DNA of 64,000 nt from Cunninghamia lanceolata (Eukaryota; Streptophyta; Pinopsida; Cupressales; Cupressaceae), in contig BSBN01000213.1 of assembly GCA_027924645.1 (NCBI GenBank), positions 28,894,501 to 28,958,500 of the forward strand, in the 5' to 3' direction. Position numbers and translations under genes: made by a program. The notes under the pieces are model-generated. The model saw only the letters and a program-made list of their open reading frames with translations. It had not been told where the DNA came from and searched no databases. Shown here piece after piece: positions 12,251-24,345 of this stretch (positions are counted from its first letter, which is position 1; each line of letters begins with the position of its first letter).

Positions 12251-12545
12251 TGAAAAAGATTCAAAACACTGGAAAATGCATATCTCCACATTGGGGGAAA
12301 CTTCAGCATGGATAAATTTCTAAATTAAAAATGAAAAAGCTTTAAAACACTTCAAAAAACTCTAATCAGCATATTGGGGGAAATTTTATGCAGAAATTTG
12401 TAAAGTTAATCTAATAATCTAAAAAAATTGAGAGCATAGAAAATAAAATTCAAACAATAAAATTTAAAATCATACTTACCAGCTTGTGAGATGCATCCTG
12501 CTCCATTAGTGTAGTCGACTGCCACTCTTCGTCTACCCAAACGAA

Positions 12546-12947
12546 GGGAGAGGATAAGGATGACAGAGCGTGAGGGAATTAGTGTGTTGGTTTCATTCCA
12601 CCGCTTTAATTCAAATTTCTTTACAATCCACTACTCACAGAAAGCATGTAAACAGACAGAGCACGGCCATGCCAAATACAGTCCAAACCCAAAGATAGAA
12701 ACACAATACAAAAATACAGGCCAAACCCAAAGATAGAAACACAATACAAAATGCGGAAACCAAAAGTCCCAAATCAAAAACCAAAACACAAAAGGAAATA
12801 AACCAGGAATTTAAAAACAAAACATGATATGAAGTAAAAAAATCAATGGAATATTACTGTATTTATAGAGCACGGCCAGGCCTCAACATGCTCCTCAACG
12901 GTTAAATCCAGCTGTTTATGCTCCGCTCCTCATCCTTATCCTCTCCC
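12546..12947. mobile_element. Inverted-repeat element, MITE-like (copy 1)
   Basis: The 18-base arm GGGAGAGGATAAGGATGA (12546-12563) is exactly inverted at 12930-12947. The interior is non-coding and holds a roughly 40-bp tandem pair ('ccaaacccaaagatagaaac') at about 12672-12740. In copy 2 the arms are 23 bp. No clear target duplication is seen, so a small DNA transposon is possible but not proven. Confidence 0.45.
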
Positions 12948-15147
12948 CTGGTTCTAGTTTAAGATGTTAGGTCTATTGTTAGAAGGATAATAATACTCAA
13001 CTTTATAATATATTGTTTAATAAGTTTTATTGTTAAATGTTAGCTATCTATTTTTGTTGTTTCTTGTAGTTCTATTTATTATCTTGTTACCATTGCCTAA
13101 ATTTTATGCTTGTATAGTCATATTTAAGTATTTTTGATCTGAAATACAATCAAATTTTTAAAAAGCCCATGCTACATGAAAGGAGAGATTTTAGACTGAT
13201 TGTAAAAATTTATAGAGGATTATGATTATACATATATTTAGTTTATAAATAATTTTACTTATACTAGGTATATCATAATATTTTAAGGGCACTTTTCATT
13301 CATATAATGTTAGATCTCCTCATTTATACATGACTTCAAATGTTCCATGATTTCAAGGAAATGTAATAGTTCAAATGCATTATTTGATGTCATTCAAGAT
13401 AGTGGCATCTTGGACCAAGTAGATGGATTCAAAAGTTAAAACTTCACAATGATCAACTATGAATAGGGAGACAACGACGGAGCACCGAGGCCTAGTAATA
13501 GCTAAGTCGATGGGTTGAGGCTCACCAAAAGTTGACACATAAGCTCTCAATGCTTTGTGGTATTTAAAACACATGAGCACTAAACAAATATAATTGATTC
13601 GCCACTTATGTCAACAATGGCCTCACATGGCACAGTTTAATACTTTCCTCTACAACGTAAGTGCACATCCGTGACCACATATACAAATACCTTAGGCCAA
13701 TAAAATAACCACACCTTGAGCCAAGTGGATTTGATATTTTTGACCTTCAAATCAATCTAATAAGATAGGACGAGATCTTATGTTCAATAGACGTCTCAAA
13801 CATAAAATCATAAATATTTTGGACATGAGAGCCTAAGTAAATCTAAGTTTATTTACATCCGTAGGGAGCATTGGAACATTCCATAGGTGAAGTTTGAAAC
13901 TAGAGGACCAAATAAATTAGAAAACATGAGTCATGCAAGAGCCGAGAGACTAGACCATGTCAAGCACAAGATACAATGGCTAAACTTTGTTACACTTTAA
14001 GAAATTAGGTTGTTTAGCCTTGAACCATCAGTCTTACTTTGAGTAATTTGCACCATATATACTTGTCTAAAATTGAATTGACAACCTACCTTTAATTGGA
14101 AGTTTCTTCCTATTAATGCTCCCTAGCCTATGCACATGATATTGATGTAGTCTACACCATGATAAATCTACCAATGTCGCAAGTAGTAAAGCTTATGATA
14201 AAAATAAATAAATAAAATGGGTTTGTTTTCGGGTTGCTTAGTTGGGGCGTTATAAATCATGAATACGAATTAACATTAATCTGCACAAATTTTAATCTAA
14301 AAGCATTTACCCAAGATTATTGTTCTAAATAAACATTATTCAAAAGCCATAATTTGAATTAACATTATGTCAAAACACATAATAAGATCAAACCTAAGAT
14401 GTTAATTTATTAAAGCATGAATAATATAAATCAAGCATTTAGATTAATAATTGGTCCATTTTTATCATAAAATCCTTAAAGTATTATTCTAATACTAATA
14501 TTAGCCAAAACAAAAAACTACAAAGTATTACACATAATTTCCATCTATCTCTATTATCTTCACATTACCTATATTTTTGTGCTACAACATTGATTTGGAA
14601 ATAAGGGAAAAAGTATGTAGTGGAGAATATTTGTAGGCTACAATTATGAGGAAAGGTGTCTCAACCTTGCATCCTAATGTCAAGAACACAAACAATACAA
14701 TGTTCAGGCTACGTAATAGAAAAAATCATTTTTTTAGCTATAGAGGTTGTTTTTGGCCCCAAAAAATGTTGAAACAAGTCGTAACCAAAGCAAGTGGGTT
14801 ATGGTGACATGGACCTCTTTGAGATCTACAATTTAGAAAGGGGGGGCTCAATCAACGTCCTATATCAAAAGTTATGGCGTCTAGAAGTTGGACCTCCCAC
14901 ATCAAAAATGTAAGAATATTTATGCCACAGAAGAGTTGTAAGAGGGAGTTACACTTGTTGACCAACTTAGAATGTATGTTATGAGACATTGTAAGGAATA
15001 TTTTAATGGAGATACTAGAGCCAAAATGGAGCACCCAAGTTTGTGAGTTGATTATGATGAGCTTATGAAACGTAGAAGGATTACATTATATTTAGCTTGT
15101 AGACTCATCTTGGGATTAGGGCATTTGATTTTTATTAGAAATTTAGA
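12948..15147. other. Non-coding DNA, no gene seen
   Basis: AT-rich and without a convincing frame on either strand. It matches 47994-49483 as far as 14505. The sequence from 14506 to 15147 has no counterpart in the window. A G-run ('agaaaggggggg') near 14835 has no recognisable partner. Confidence 0.5.
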
Positions 15148-15515
15148 TGCATCAAACGGTCTTCAATTTTGATGAAATTAGAACTGGAGACGTTTGAGAC
15201 CCAATCGGCAACTGGGTCACTGTCAGAATTGCAATATTTGAAAGTTTTCGAAAAGCCAATTTTAACCCAGTCACAGTCAAAAAACAATTAAAAGGCCGAT
15301 CAGAACTTGTCCTAGAAGCATGAAATTGAGCACGCGTGTAACCATATGTGCCAAAAAACATCCTACCAAATGGATTTGCGAGATAATTTCTGAGTTGAAA
15401 ACTTTTAATTGACGAAGGTGGCCTCCGGGGTAGATTGAGCAACCTGTTGACCAAGCCTTTGTCGACACGTCGAAAGAATATTGGCACATCAAATTTGCAA
15501 AATTTTAGGGTGCCA
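15148..15515 (-). repeat. 370-bp repeat, possible truncated LTR of minus-strand element
   Basis: Similar over its whole length to 21103-21456. Read on the minus strand it starts TGGCACCC, directly after a purine tract (GAGAAAGGGCC), which is the order of polypurine tract and 3' LTR. The similarity ends at 15148, so if this is an LTR only its first 370 bp remain. Another dispersed repeat pair is the alternative. Confidence 0.45.
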
Positions 15516-15516
15516 C

Positions 15517-16147
15517 TAGTGGCCCTTTCTCAGGAAAGCATGCCTCTTGCAGGCATGACGAGATTCCAGTTATCTCCGGGATGTAGACCAAGTGCTGAAT
15601 CCATTGGGTTGCAGAGTCAATGCTCCACCTTGCATTTAAATTCACACTTTCAATTTTATTCGGTGGGGGCCCCTAAAAATGAAAAACTAGAAGCCTCCTC
15701 TGTCAAATATCATCCTTTCATCTGATTTCATTGGGTCAAGTTTGAAAGCACCACCATAAACTGTCCACAAACTAACCCTGGCACTGCCATGCCTGATCAC
15801 ATCACTGAACCTGCCCCTGTCAATATTACCTCTATCAATCTAAAAGCTGCACACAAACTGAAATCCATAATCATTTTGGCATTTTACCATATCCAGCTCA
15901 CTGTCATGTTCAACTAAATGCTCATCCAACTGAACTAAAAATTGAAAACATTCATAATCCCTTTGGCAGTCGGCATCATAAATCTTGAAAACATATTCAG
16001 TTGCATATCAAATATAAAGGATTCAAAAAGGATTTGTTCAATAGTCTCATCAAGAAATATTTGCCCCGACTCATTTAAGCCAAATTGTAGCTCCAAGTCT
16101 GCACTATACTGACATTCATACACAGGAAGCATCTTTACTTGCTCCGT
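15517..16147 (-). other. Probable 3' region of minus-strand element
   Basis: I see no long frame that I can name. A 65-codon minus-strand frame (15935-16132) directly follows the acidic ORF and has similar acidic character, so it may be its frameshifted continuation. Confidence 0.35.
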
Positions 16148-16723
16148 TCAACACTGGCTTTCACATTCATACAAACCTTTCGACCCTGAGGCAAAATTTT
16201 GCCAAACATGCTCATATAAGAAATCATAATCAATTAAAAATTGATCATACTCACAATCACCATGGGCAATAGGCTGAGGGAGCTCATTGTCAAAAACATC
16301 CTCATACCCATCATTATTGTGGTCGACACTTTCATCATTAAACTCTGCTAGAAATACCTCAAAAGAAGGCATGAAGAAATCAGAACATTGCCCCTTATCA
16401 GAAGCTTCACAGTCACCCCTATCATCACAATCAAAACTGTCCCCCGTTGTATGAACATGAACATCAGCAACTTGCCCATTCACATCTGAATAGTGACCCT
16501 GATTTTCCTCTTCATCAATGCATCCATGATAAAAAGTAAACATTTCAACTTCAGCATTGTAGATATAATCATCACATTCACATTCAACATGTTCATATAT
16601 TTCATCATCTGAAAGACTCACACATGGGTCTGGATTTTGACAAGCATCAACACGTTTCTTGTCATTATATGAGTCAGTATCCTCTGTATCCAGAGTGAAA
16701 ACCTCAATATCTGCCTCATACAA
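16148..16723 (-). CDS. Acidic, Cys-containing ORF of a gypsy-like element (unknown function)
   Basis: An uninterrupted frame of 191 codons, very rich in Asp and Glu, with repeated short pieces of the type 'VEMFTF' or 'EVFTLDTED' and scattered Cys in D-C-E, E-C-E-C-D settings. I recognise no domain, signal peptide or membrane segment. It lies about 620 bp downstream of the gag-like frame on the same strand and in another frame. It could be the C-terminal part of the same polyprotein, an extra ORF of the element, or low-complexity coding debris. That it is the longest clean frame among decayed neighbours is notable. It could also be a fragment of a captured gene. Confidence 0.4.
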   Translation of the reverse strand: MYEADIEVFTLDTEDTDSYNDKKRVDACQNPDPCVSLSDDEIYEHVECECDDYIYNAEVEMFTFYHGCIDEEENQGHYSDVNGQVADVHVHTTGDSFDCDDRGDCEASDKGQCSDFFMPSFEVFLAEFNDESVDHNNDGYEDVFDNELPQPIAHGDCEYDQFLIDYDFLYEHVWQNFASGSKGLYECESQC

Positions 16724-17342
16724 ATAATCATTTAGAGCTAGGACATCATTATCATTATTTGAACCATAAATTGAGGTATCAAACCTTACACTCGTGCACT
16801 CCTAAGGTTCTTTAATGACAACATTATTGCAAAAAGTAATCACATGTATATCTCTGTAATCTGTATTCACACATTCTTCTCTCATGGGCTAATCACAATC
16901 TTTATTTCCTTTATTGCAGACCTGCTCTTCATATTGTATCATGAGTTCTTTCTCCTTATGCATTATGTCATGACTGCCCTTTGCATAATCACCTCTCAAT
17001 GAACAAACTGGAACAACTCAAAACATATTTGTTTTGAAAATAATCTTCATCCTATGATTTTGTCACATATAGGCCTGAAATTTATGCCATGTCGATGGGC
17101 TCTAATATTGCACAATATGAGGATCCTTCTACCCTCTTGATATCTTCAATCAGCAGCAATGATGCCCCACCATTCATGCACTCATTATTCCCCATCACTT
17201 GATCTTTTGAGATTAAGCCTATGTCATCCACACCATTCATTTCAATGTAATCAAGAGAGTAACAATCACTGGATATACCTTTTGAATCGCTCTCACCACA
17301 AGGCTGCCATTGGAGCTATGTTGTTCTTCTGTCAGGAGAGCA
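16724..17342 (-). other. Frame-disrupted stretch between gag and acidic ORF
   Basis: No continuous frame is seen on the minus strand. Composition and position suggest a decayed part of the element's polyprotein linker. I see no named motif. Confidence 0.3.
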
Positions 17343-18488
17343 TCAATCTATTGCACGGGTTAATGGAACGCCCTCACTAACTGAAAATGCTCTTGCCTCA
17401 TCATTGACCGAGCTGTAACTAGGCAAAGTTTGATGCATATTCATTACTTGACCATGTGATGCATTTAGAGCACCATTTTCATATACATGCATTGTGTCTA
17501 TTAGTTGATCATGAACATTTTCTAAACTAGATACATATATAACCATGTTTTCAAACCTATCTATTCCATTCATCTGCACACTACCACCATATTGCTCACT
17601 TCCAACAGCAGGACCTGTGTGATCAACATTTGGATATATGGCATTCCTTACATCATGTTTTTGCTCAAATTTAGCATCGACAAGAACATAATCCATATCA
17701 TGGAATGAATAAAAAACTGGGGCAGTAAATTGATAATTGCTTTGGCAATCGTTCATAACCTTCGACTTGCATTGCTCAGCTGCATAGAACTCTTCATGAC
17801 AGTCCATAGCTTTTGGCTTGAAACTTTTAATCATTCCATACTTTGAAACCTTTTCAAAGTCCATTGCAATTTCAAAAGCCTGATGTAAATTTGTTGGATC
17901 CTCACTTCTCAATTTGTAGCTCATTTTCTTGTTAAATGCACCAAGGTAAACCACCAAACACAATGCATCATTAGGTATCATACATTCTAGAATTCTTTTT
18001 AATGCCTTTATGAATATGAGATTAAAGGTTGGAACTAATTCATCTTCTTCAATGTGGATATACATGAAGTCACTGATAAGTGAAAACTAAGACATTCTTT
18101 CACCGAACTATTCTATGAATACTTCCATAAATTTACTCCAAGAATGGATGGAGCATGCCAGAAGATAAGAGAACCAATCCCTTGCATCTCCTTTTTGAGA
18201 CTGAACAAATAGTCTCATGATCACATCCTCATGATTTATCTCATAGTCATCCATCAGATCATTATACAATTGCAAGTGTTTTTCTGCTGATTCACTCTTC
18301 ACACCATTGAATGTAGGTAAATACTTTCTGATTTTAGATGGTATGACATATGAGAAACCACAAATGCCACTGAAATTTATGGCTCTATATTTGTCAATGC
18401 TGAAATTTCTCTTATTACATCGCTGGGACAGCACACTATGCATTGTTGCGTTTGGGTTCATACAAGGATGCAGGGGCTGATGGTACAT
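17343..18488 (-). pseudogene. Retrotransposon gag (capsid) of a gypsy-like element
   Basis: Two open stretches (18488-18108 and 18065-17343) lie in the same minus-strand frame, separated by a TAG and a second TAG 27 bases later. The first holds the gag pattern: FSGICGFSYVIPSKIRKYLP, then AEKHLQLYNDLMDDYEINHEDV, then MRLFVQSQKGDARDWFSYL, as in the plant retrotransposon gag family (A-x-x-W-F motif). The second continues with a helical capsid C-terminal part (FNKKMSYKLRSEDPTNLHQA) and then a Cys/His-poor linker. Gag would form the virus-like particle. The order primer site (19116), leader, gag on the minus strand fits one element. No pol is visible after it. Confidence 0.75.
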
Positions 18489-19115
18489 TTCTTCACACCT
18501 TTACAAGCCTTTTGATATTAACTTTGCAGTTACATAGGGCAACCCAAACTCCTCTACAACAATGATCTTAAGCCCTTAAAATATGAACTTATATTTCAGC
18601 TTGCTTAAGGTCCTCTAAATGAGTCTTAAAAAAATATTGCATACTTCTTCGAAAATACAAACTACATTATCAACAAATGCAAAATTATGCAAGCCTATCA
18701 CCACTATTTCCCTTCTTTAGTGCTTAGTTTTACTTGATAGGGAACCAAAAATTTGTTGACTTTCAAATATCTGTTTTCCTACACAAACTTATCCTTCTTG
18801 AAAACCAAAAAAAATGCCTGGATATGCTGCTGCTGCTAACCCTTCTTCCTAACTAAGAACATATTGATCTGGAACTTTTTACATCCTTTATCAGGTTCTT
18901 TGTATGCAAAGTCACCACCTCCTTATAGAAGAATGAGATTTATGAAGTTGAAAATTCCTTTCTTTCATTCTGGGTTCTCCTCAACAACAGTCACACATAA
19001 ATCATTTTAAAATTGTTGCAACAAAGTACTTCCAAGTCTAATAACTTCTTAAAATCTGAACCAAATGCTCAGATCCTTCAAATTCTAGACTCCTTTCTCA
19101 CGGATATGGCATTGA
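18489..19115 (-). other. Leader of the minus-strand element
   Basis: Lies between the primer-binding site and gag on the minus strand. No frame or repeat is recognised. Confidence 0.4.
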
Positions 19116-19132
19116 TCCCCAGCAGAGTCACT
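19116..19132 (-). promoter_or_regulatory. Primer-binding site of minus-strand LTR element
   Basis: The minus strand reads AGTGACTCTGCTGGGGA. This resembles the GACTCTGCTGGGGA-type primer sites of plant Tat/Ogre-like gypsy elements. It lies seven bases inside a possible LTR end (AACCAACA, last base at 19139). Confidence 0.6.
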
Positions 19133-19138
19133 CGTTTT

Positions 19139-21456
19139 GTTGGTTCCCAAATCAGCAAACATCAAACTCTAAAGATTTGCCACTTCTTATGCTCAAGTTT
19201 AATGTAAGATTTGGCCAACATTGAAGACGGGAGATTGTTTGCACTTGTCTCCCCTGCACTTTAGGTTTAGCCGCACCTGGGAGGGTATTCCCTTATTTAA
19301 AACCAAAAGGTTTATCTTTGACTACTTCAGGCATAATGCTCTCAAGTATGCACCATGATTTGTTGGATAAACCCTAGACTGGCAATGTTCTAGGACTATC
19401 ACGCTAGTTAATTCTAAGAACGTGCAGCTACAACCCTACTCCTAAAACCTAAATGATTGAGAATTTGAAATGATTTTACTTTATATGTTTTGGTTGCAAG
19501 ACTAGGATTTGTACCATGAAATCTTTCTAACTTGTGACCGGTGCCTATCTCAGGATGCAGAGTCCAATTTTAACATGCAAGTATTTCAAACAGCAATATA
19601 GACATACAACTTCAGAGGGTTCACTAGTTTTTGCCCTACAGAAACACCCAAGAATAGGTATTCATGCTAACTCTACTTATATATATCCCTGTCATAAAAC
19701 AATTTTCTACATATTTGGCCTAAAACATTTAATCTATTCCTTAAATAGAAGTAAGAGATCAAATATGTAATACAACAAGTGTGCATTCAAGAACTTAGAC
19801 AACCCTTGGCTACCTAGTTCAAAAGAAAAATGCAAATAACAATGGAGACAGTTAACAAAAATACATGCATATAGCATTACTCATATATTGACACCTGAAA
19901 CTGATAGACAACTGATGAAAATGACATTCAACATGAAAACTAAAACTTACAACACAAAGATGGGGTAGCCTGTCAAAGCATGTATTTCATTCCAAAGCTC
20001 AAAATATCGAATCTTCAACAACACAAAATGAAAGACCAGTTGTTTTCTTATAGGCTCAAACATGTTCTCCTAAAATTTACTACATTCTGGAGGTAGGTGA
20101 GACTTTTTCCATTACAATTTTCCCTCCAAAATGCATTGGGAATAAAAATTTAATACATTAAAAGAGGAGAAGAAAAATGAATAAAATATGCTTTAATATC
20201 GCTCTTTTAAATTTTTTACTCATCCCCCAATTTGAACGGCAGCAACTAGAGACTTCATTCTTCTGCATAGATGCAACATGAACCCTGGATCTCATTCTTC
20301 AGGGTCTTCATAGCATTTTGCCATAGAAAGACCATCACAACAACATCCAATTCTGATCTCTGCCCAAACCAAACATCTCTAGGTCGTTTTTGACAAAGGG
20401 GTGTTTTTGGCCATTCTGGCACTCTGAAATCATTGCAAACAGCTAAAAAACTTTCGCCAATGCATGAGGAATGGTCGTGGGAAGATTTTGCAGCCTAGAA
20501 TAGCAATTTTGGGCCAAAAAGCACCTTAAAAAAGTCCCTGAGTCCAAAAAACGTGATTGCCAACACTAAAACCCACCTAGAACAGCCAAAAACTTATCAA
20601 AATCGCCACAAAAATGAAGGAAGCAGCTTGCTTTCATGTTCAAAAGGGAGAGGAGGTTACAAAATGCCCTACGATGGGCATTTCGCACCATCGCAGGGGG
20701 CTGAGGAGAGGTAGCAGGGAGGGCTACGATGGTGCGATAAGCTCTCATTTCACTTCATAAACTTTTATTAAGTTTAATAAACTGTTTACATGCCTTTCCC
20801 TATGACATTTGACTTTTCTTATCAACTTGAAACTTCTTTATTTAAAATGCCCCCCTCTAATATTTAATTTTTATATTGCATTTTTAAACTTTGAAACTTA
20901 CGCAATTTTTAATTTCATCCTCCGGGTGTTTGGCACATTTCCACCGCAGACAAATTGGGCATCCGACGACTGCAAAAATTTGCACAAGTGCATTATCAAT
21001 TATTTTAAGCAAACCCATTTCCTCAGAATTCGCTTCGCCGACCAAATTCCAGTAAACTAGCTCGTCGGACAAGTTCACTATAACTGGAATGCATTAAAAT
21101 AATGCATCAAATGGTCTCCGATTTTGATGAAATTGGAACTGGAGATATTTGAAACTGAATCGACAACTGGGTCACCCTCATAATTGCAAGATTTGAAACT
21201 TTTCGGAAAGCTAATTTTAACCCGGTCGCAGTCAGAAAATAATTAAAAGGTCAATCAGAACCTATCCTGGAAGCATGAAATTGAGTAGGTGTGTAACCAT
21301 ATGTGCCAAAAAAGCATCCTGCCAAACAGATTTGTGAGATAATTTCTGAGTTGACAATTTTTAATTGACGAAGGTGGTCTGCGAGGTAGATTGAGCAGCC
21401 TGTCGACACGTCAAAAGAATATTGGCACATCAAATTTGCAAAATTTGAGGGTGCCA
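19139..21456 (-). repeat. Probable 5' LTR of minus-strand element
   Basis: On the minus strand this would start TGGCACCC at 21456 and end CA at 19139 just before the primer site. Its first about 350 bp match 15148-15515. A TTTAAATAAGG TATA-like site lies at about 19293-19303. The full partner LTR is not present, so the boundary at 21456 is inferred from the shared edge only. No gene is seen inside. Confidence 0.4.
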
Positions 21457-21459
21457 CCA

Positions 21460-22908
21460 CATCTAAAGCATAAGAATAGTTTCAACACACAAAGTGAAGG
21501 CCAAACCCAAAAGCACATACATAATAAAGGTCCAAACCACAAAGCCCCAAAAAGTTGAATTGAATGTCTCACACACATCAAGACACACAAAGTGAAAACA
21601 TATAAAAACACTCAATGTTCAAACATAAGAAATAAAATCTAAGGTTTTAAAAAAATTCCATCAACCCATAAAAAGTTGTTCATCCAAACCACAATTATGA
21701 GAAACATACTTCATCTAAAGCATAAGAATAGTTTCAACACACAAAGTAAAGGCTGAACTCAAAATCACACACATAATAAAGGTCAAATTCCAAACCACAG
21801 TAAGAAGTCAAAGTTAGACAATATCCAACACACAATGAAGCCAAACTCAAGTCCACATACACAATATAAAGGTCCAGGTTCAAACACACTTCCAAATGAT
21901 CGGATGCTCAAGGTTCAAACACAAAAAACATACAAAATGAAGGGCATGGGACATATACTTCATCAACACTCTACATATTCATTCAAACATACAAAATACA
22001 CACCATAAAAAGTCTACCATGTATTCAACACACATATGAGAAACACACTTCATCTAAAGCGTAAGAATAGTTTCAACACACAAAGTGAAGGCCAAACTCA
22101 AAAGCACATGCATAATAAAGGTCAAAGTCCAAACCACACTAAGAAGTCAAAGTTAGATGACGTCCAACACATAATGAAGCCAAACTCAAGTCCAAATACT
22201 CACTTCCAAATCATAGGATGCTTAGGGTTCAAACACAAAAAACATACAAAATGAAGGGAAAAGCACATATACTTCATCAAAACACTTCATCTTCATTCAA
22301 ACCATACAAAATACACACCATAGAAAGTTTACCATGTATTCAACACACCATATGAGAAACACACTTCATCTAAAGATGTATAAGAATAGTTTCAACACAC
22401 AAAGTGAAGGCCAAACTCAAAAGCACATACATAGTAAAGGTCAAAGTCCAAACCACAATAAAAAGTCAAAGTTAGATAATAGCCAACACACAATGAAGCC
22501 AAATTCAAGTCCACATACACACTATGAAGGTCAAGGTTCAAACACACTTCCAAATTATAGGATGCCCAGGGTTCAAACACAAAAAACATTAGAAATGAAG
22601 GGAAAGTACATTTACTTCATCAACACACTTCATCTTCATTCAAACCATACAAAATACACATCATAAAAAGTCTACTATGTATTCAACACACATATGAGAA
22701 ACACACTTCATCTAAAGCATAAGATTAGTTTCAACACACAAAGTGAAGGCCAAACTCAAAAGTACACACATAAAAAAGGTCAAAGTCCAAACCATAATAA
22801 GAAGTCAAAGTTAGACAATATCCAACACATAATGAAGCCAAACTCAAGTACGCATACACACTATGAAGGTCAAGGTTCAAACATAATTCCAAATGATAGG
22901 ATGCTTAA
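21460..22908. repeat. Satellite B/A array, left of the 17.2 kb insertion
   Basis: One satellite B unit (to about 21710) and then about four satellite A monomers of about 330 bp, starting near 21703, 22035, 22352 and 22695. It continues at 40128 after the insertion. Confidence 0.93.
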
Positions 22909-22913
22909 GGATC
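22909..22913. repeat. Target-site duplication GGATC (left)
   Basis: GGATC immediately before the LTR. The matching right copy is at 40123-40127. The uninserted copy 1 has GGTTC at about 6241-6247. Confidence 0.95.
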
Positions 22914-23948
22914 TGTATACGTCTAAAAATGACACAAATCATCCTAAATAAATATTCTAAATATTTATTCCATTCTTCTATCAATTAAATAAATATTCCC
23001 AATTTATTTAATCGATTCACTGTTCCATAATCAAATAAATTCAATTTATTTAATTAAAATTCTTCTAAATGTCCTACCTAATTAAATAATTATAAATTAT
23101 TTAATTAATCCAAATTCCTCTATCCTAAGTTCTAAATTCAAAAATCCACCTCACCTTTACACCTCACTTTTCCACCTCACCTTGTCTACCTCATCAGGTT
23201 GCACATGTAATTAAATATATTTAATATTTAATTACCTTATTTTCCCTCACCCACATGGCCTATTTCTTCTCAATCAGAGGTTAGTTAACTAATCAATCAA
23301 AAGTGTTAACTAACCTGTCAATTGAGTCAATCCCTCAATCAATTCAGTCAGTTCCATAATCCACTCTTCTAACTGATCAATCAAGTTTGTTAACTGACCA
23401 GTCAATGGAGTTAACTCTCCAATCAATTTTGTCACATCCCCTCTTTCATGATGGAGCTGGGACACTTGTCACATTTCTACTGGTTGCACATTCCTCAACC
23501 ATCCTCAACCGTTGATCTTCATATCTCTTCTCAACCGTTGATTCCCATTCTTCCAAGTCTATAAATGAAGCTTCATCCCTCCATTCTATTCATCCAGGCT
23601 TTTGATATTGTTACTCTGCAAAAATTCACCAGCGCGCCTTTGGCACCCTCTTACCATTCACTAGCTTGAGATCACATACTTGCCTTGGAGCTCATCTTCA
23701 TTGCATATCACAATAGCCATTTACCATCGACTTCCTCGAACACAACTTAAAGGAGTGCACTCTCTGAGGGCTTACTTCATTTGCAAAAGGACGGTTGTAA
23801 TAGGCAAACAACAGAAGCATCGATTTTAGGCAAGGTTTGCTTTGTGTTATTCATTGCTATTTTCTTTCAATCTTACTTGTTATCTTCTATTTTGTTGATG
23901 TTTGGGTTTTACATTGTTCATTTGATTGACCCACATTTTACCCTTACA
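22914..23948 (+). repeat. 5' LTR (1035 bp)
   Basis: Begins TGTATACGTC and ends CCCTTACA. The first 250 bp are AT-rich with self-complementary stretches such as TAAATAAATTCAATTTATTTA. The partner LTR is at 39088-40122. The TATA box at 23560 implies transcription starting about 30 bp further on. Confidence 0.97.
23560..23566 (+). promoter_or_regulatory. LTR TATA box
   Basis: TATAAAT in the last third of the LTR. The same motif is present in the 3' LTR. Confidence 0.65.
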
Positions 23949-23952
23949 TTTT

Positions 23953-23970
23953 TGGCACCCACCGTGGGGC
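23953..23970 (+). promoter_or_regulatory. Primer-binding site
   Basis: TGGCACCCACCGTGGGGC, four bases after the LTR. TGG plus a tRNA 3' end complement is the usual start, and this wording is common for plant Tat-like elements. I did not match the tRNA. Confidence 0.75.
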
Positions 23971-24039
23971 CTTTGCCCCTTTATCTCATCAAAATCTGAG
24001 CTTTTTTGAAGGCAGGTTCCGTACTGGTCACACACAGAC

Positions 24040-24345
24040 ACGCACAGGTTATTTCGGCGCATTTGAACATTTCTACGGTGCATATACCCCTTTCTACAAC
24101 GCTTCCATTCCTTCTGCGCTTCTGTGTATTCTTACTGCGATTTTGTGCACTATTACGGCGCTTCTGTCATTACTGTGCATCTATTCATTTGTGCTGTGCT
24201 TTTGAACACTATTACAGCGCATTCATTATTATTGCGCATTTATTCTTTTTCACAGCGCATACGTGTAATGTTACGGCGCATTCATAGTTGTTGCGCTTCT
24301 GTTGATTATTTCTGTGCATATAATCACTGAAGCTGCGCTTCTATA
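24040..24345 (+). repeat. GCGCAT/GCGCTT minisatellite, 5' leader block 1
   Basis: About fifteen irregular units of roughly 18-24 bases built on T(G/A)CGGCGCATT or TGCGCTTCTGT, for example near 24050, 24075, 24115, 24155, 24210, 24255 and 24290. Related to 25525-25720 and, inverted, to 38150-38540. Open frames here are a by-product of the repeat. Confidence 0.8.

Larger units (their letters stand above)
4795..14505. repeat. Segmental duplication, copy 1 (matched part)
   Basis: From 4795 the sequence matches 21460 onward in order. It covers one satellite B unit, the satellite A array, AT-rich DNA, the gypsy remnant, the inverted-repeat element and the following non-coding DNA. The match stops at 14505, where copy 2 is cut by an LTR element. 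Through 8760-12500 only scattered single-base differences and short indels are visible. This copy has an empty site (about 6243) for the 17.2 kb element found in copy 2. Confidence 0.93.

Noticed and set aside
12635..12820. Minus-strand hydrophobic frame in the inverted-repeat element (also 47663-47848)
   Set aside because: Produced by the 40-bp tandem pair (repeated CVFYLWVW-type pieces). No start context.
24006..24330. Overlapping hydrophobic, Cys-rich frames in the GCGCAT minisatellite (also 25363-25747 and 31706-32163)
   Set aside because: Low-complexity translation of the repeat in two or more frames at once. No conserved start.
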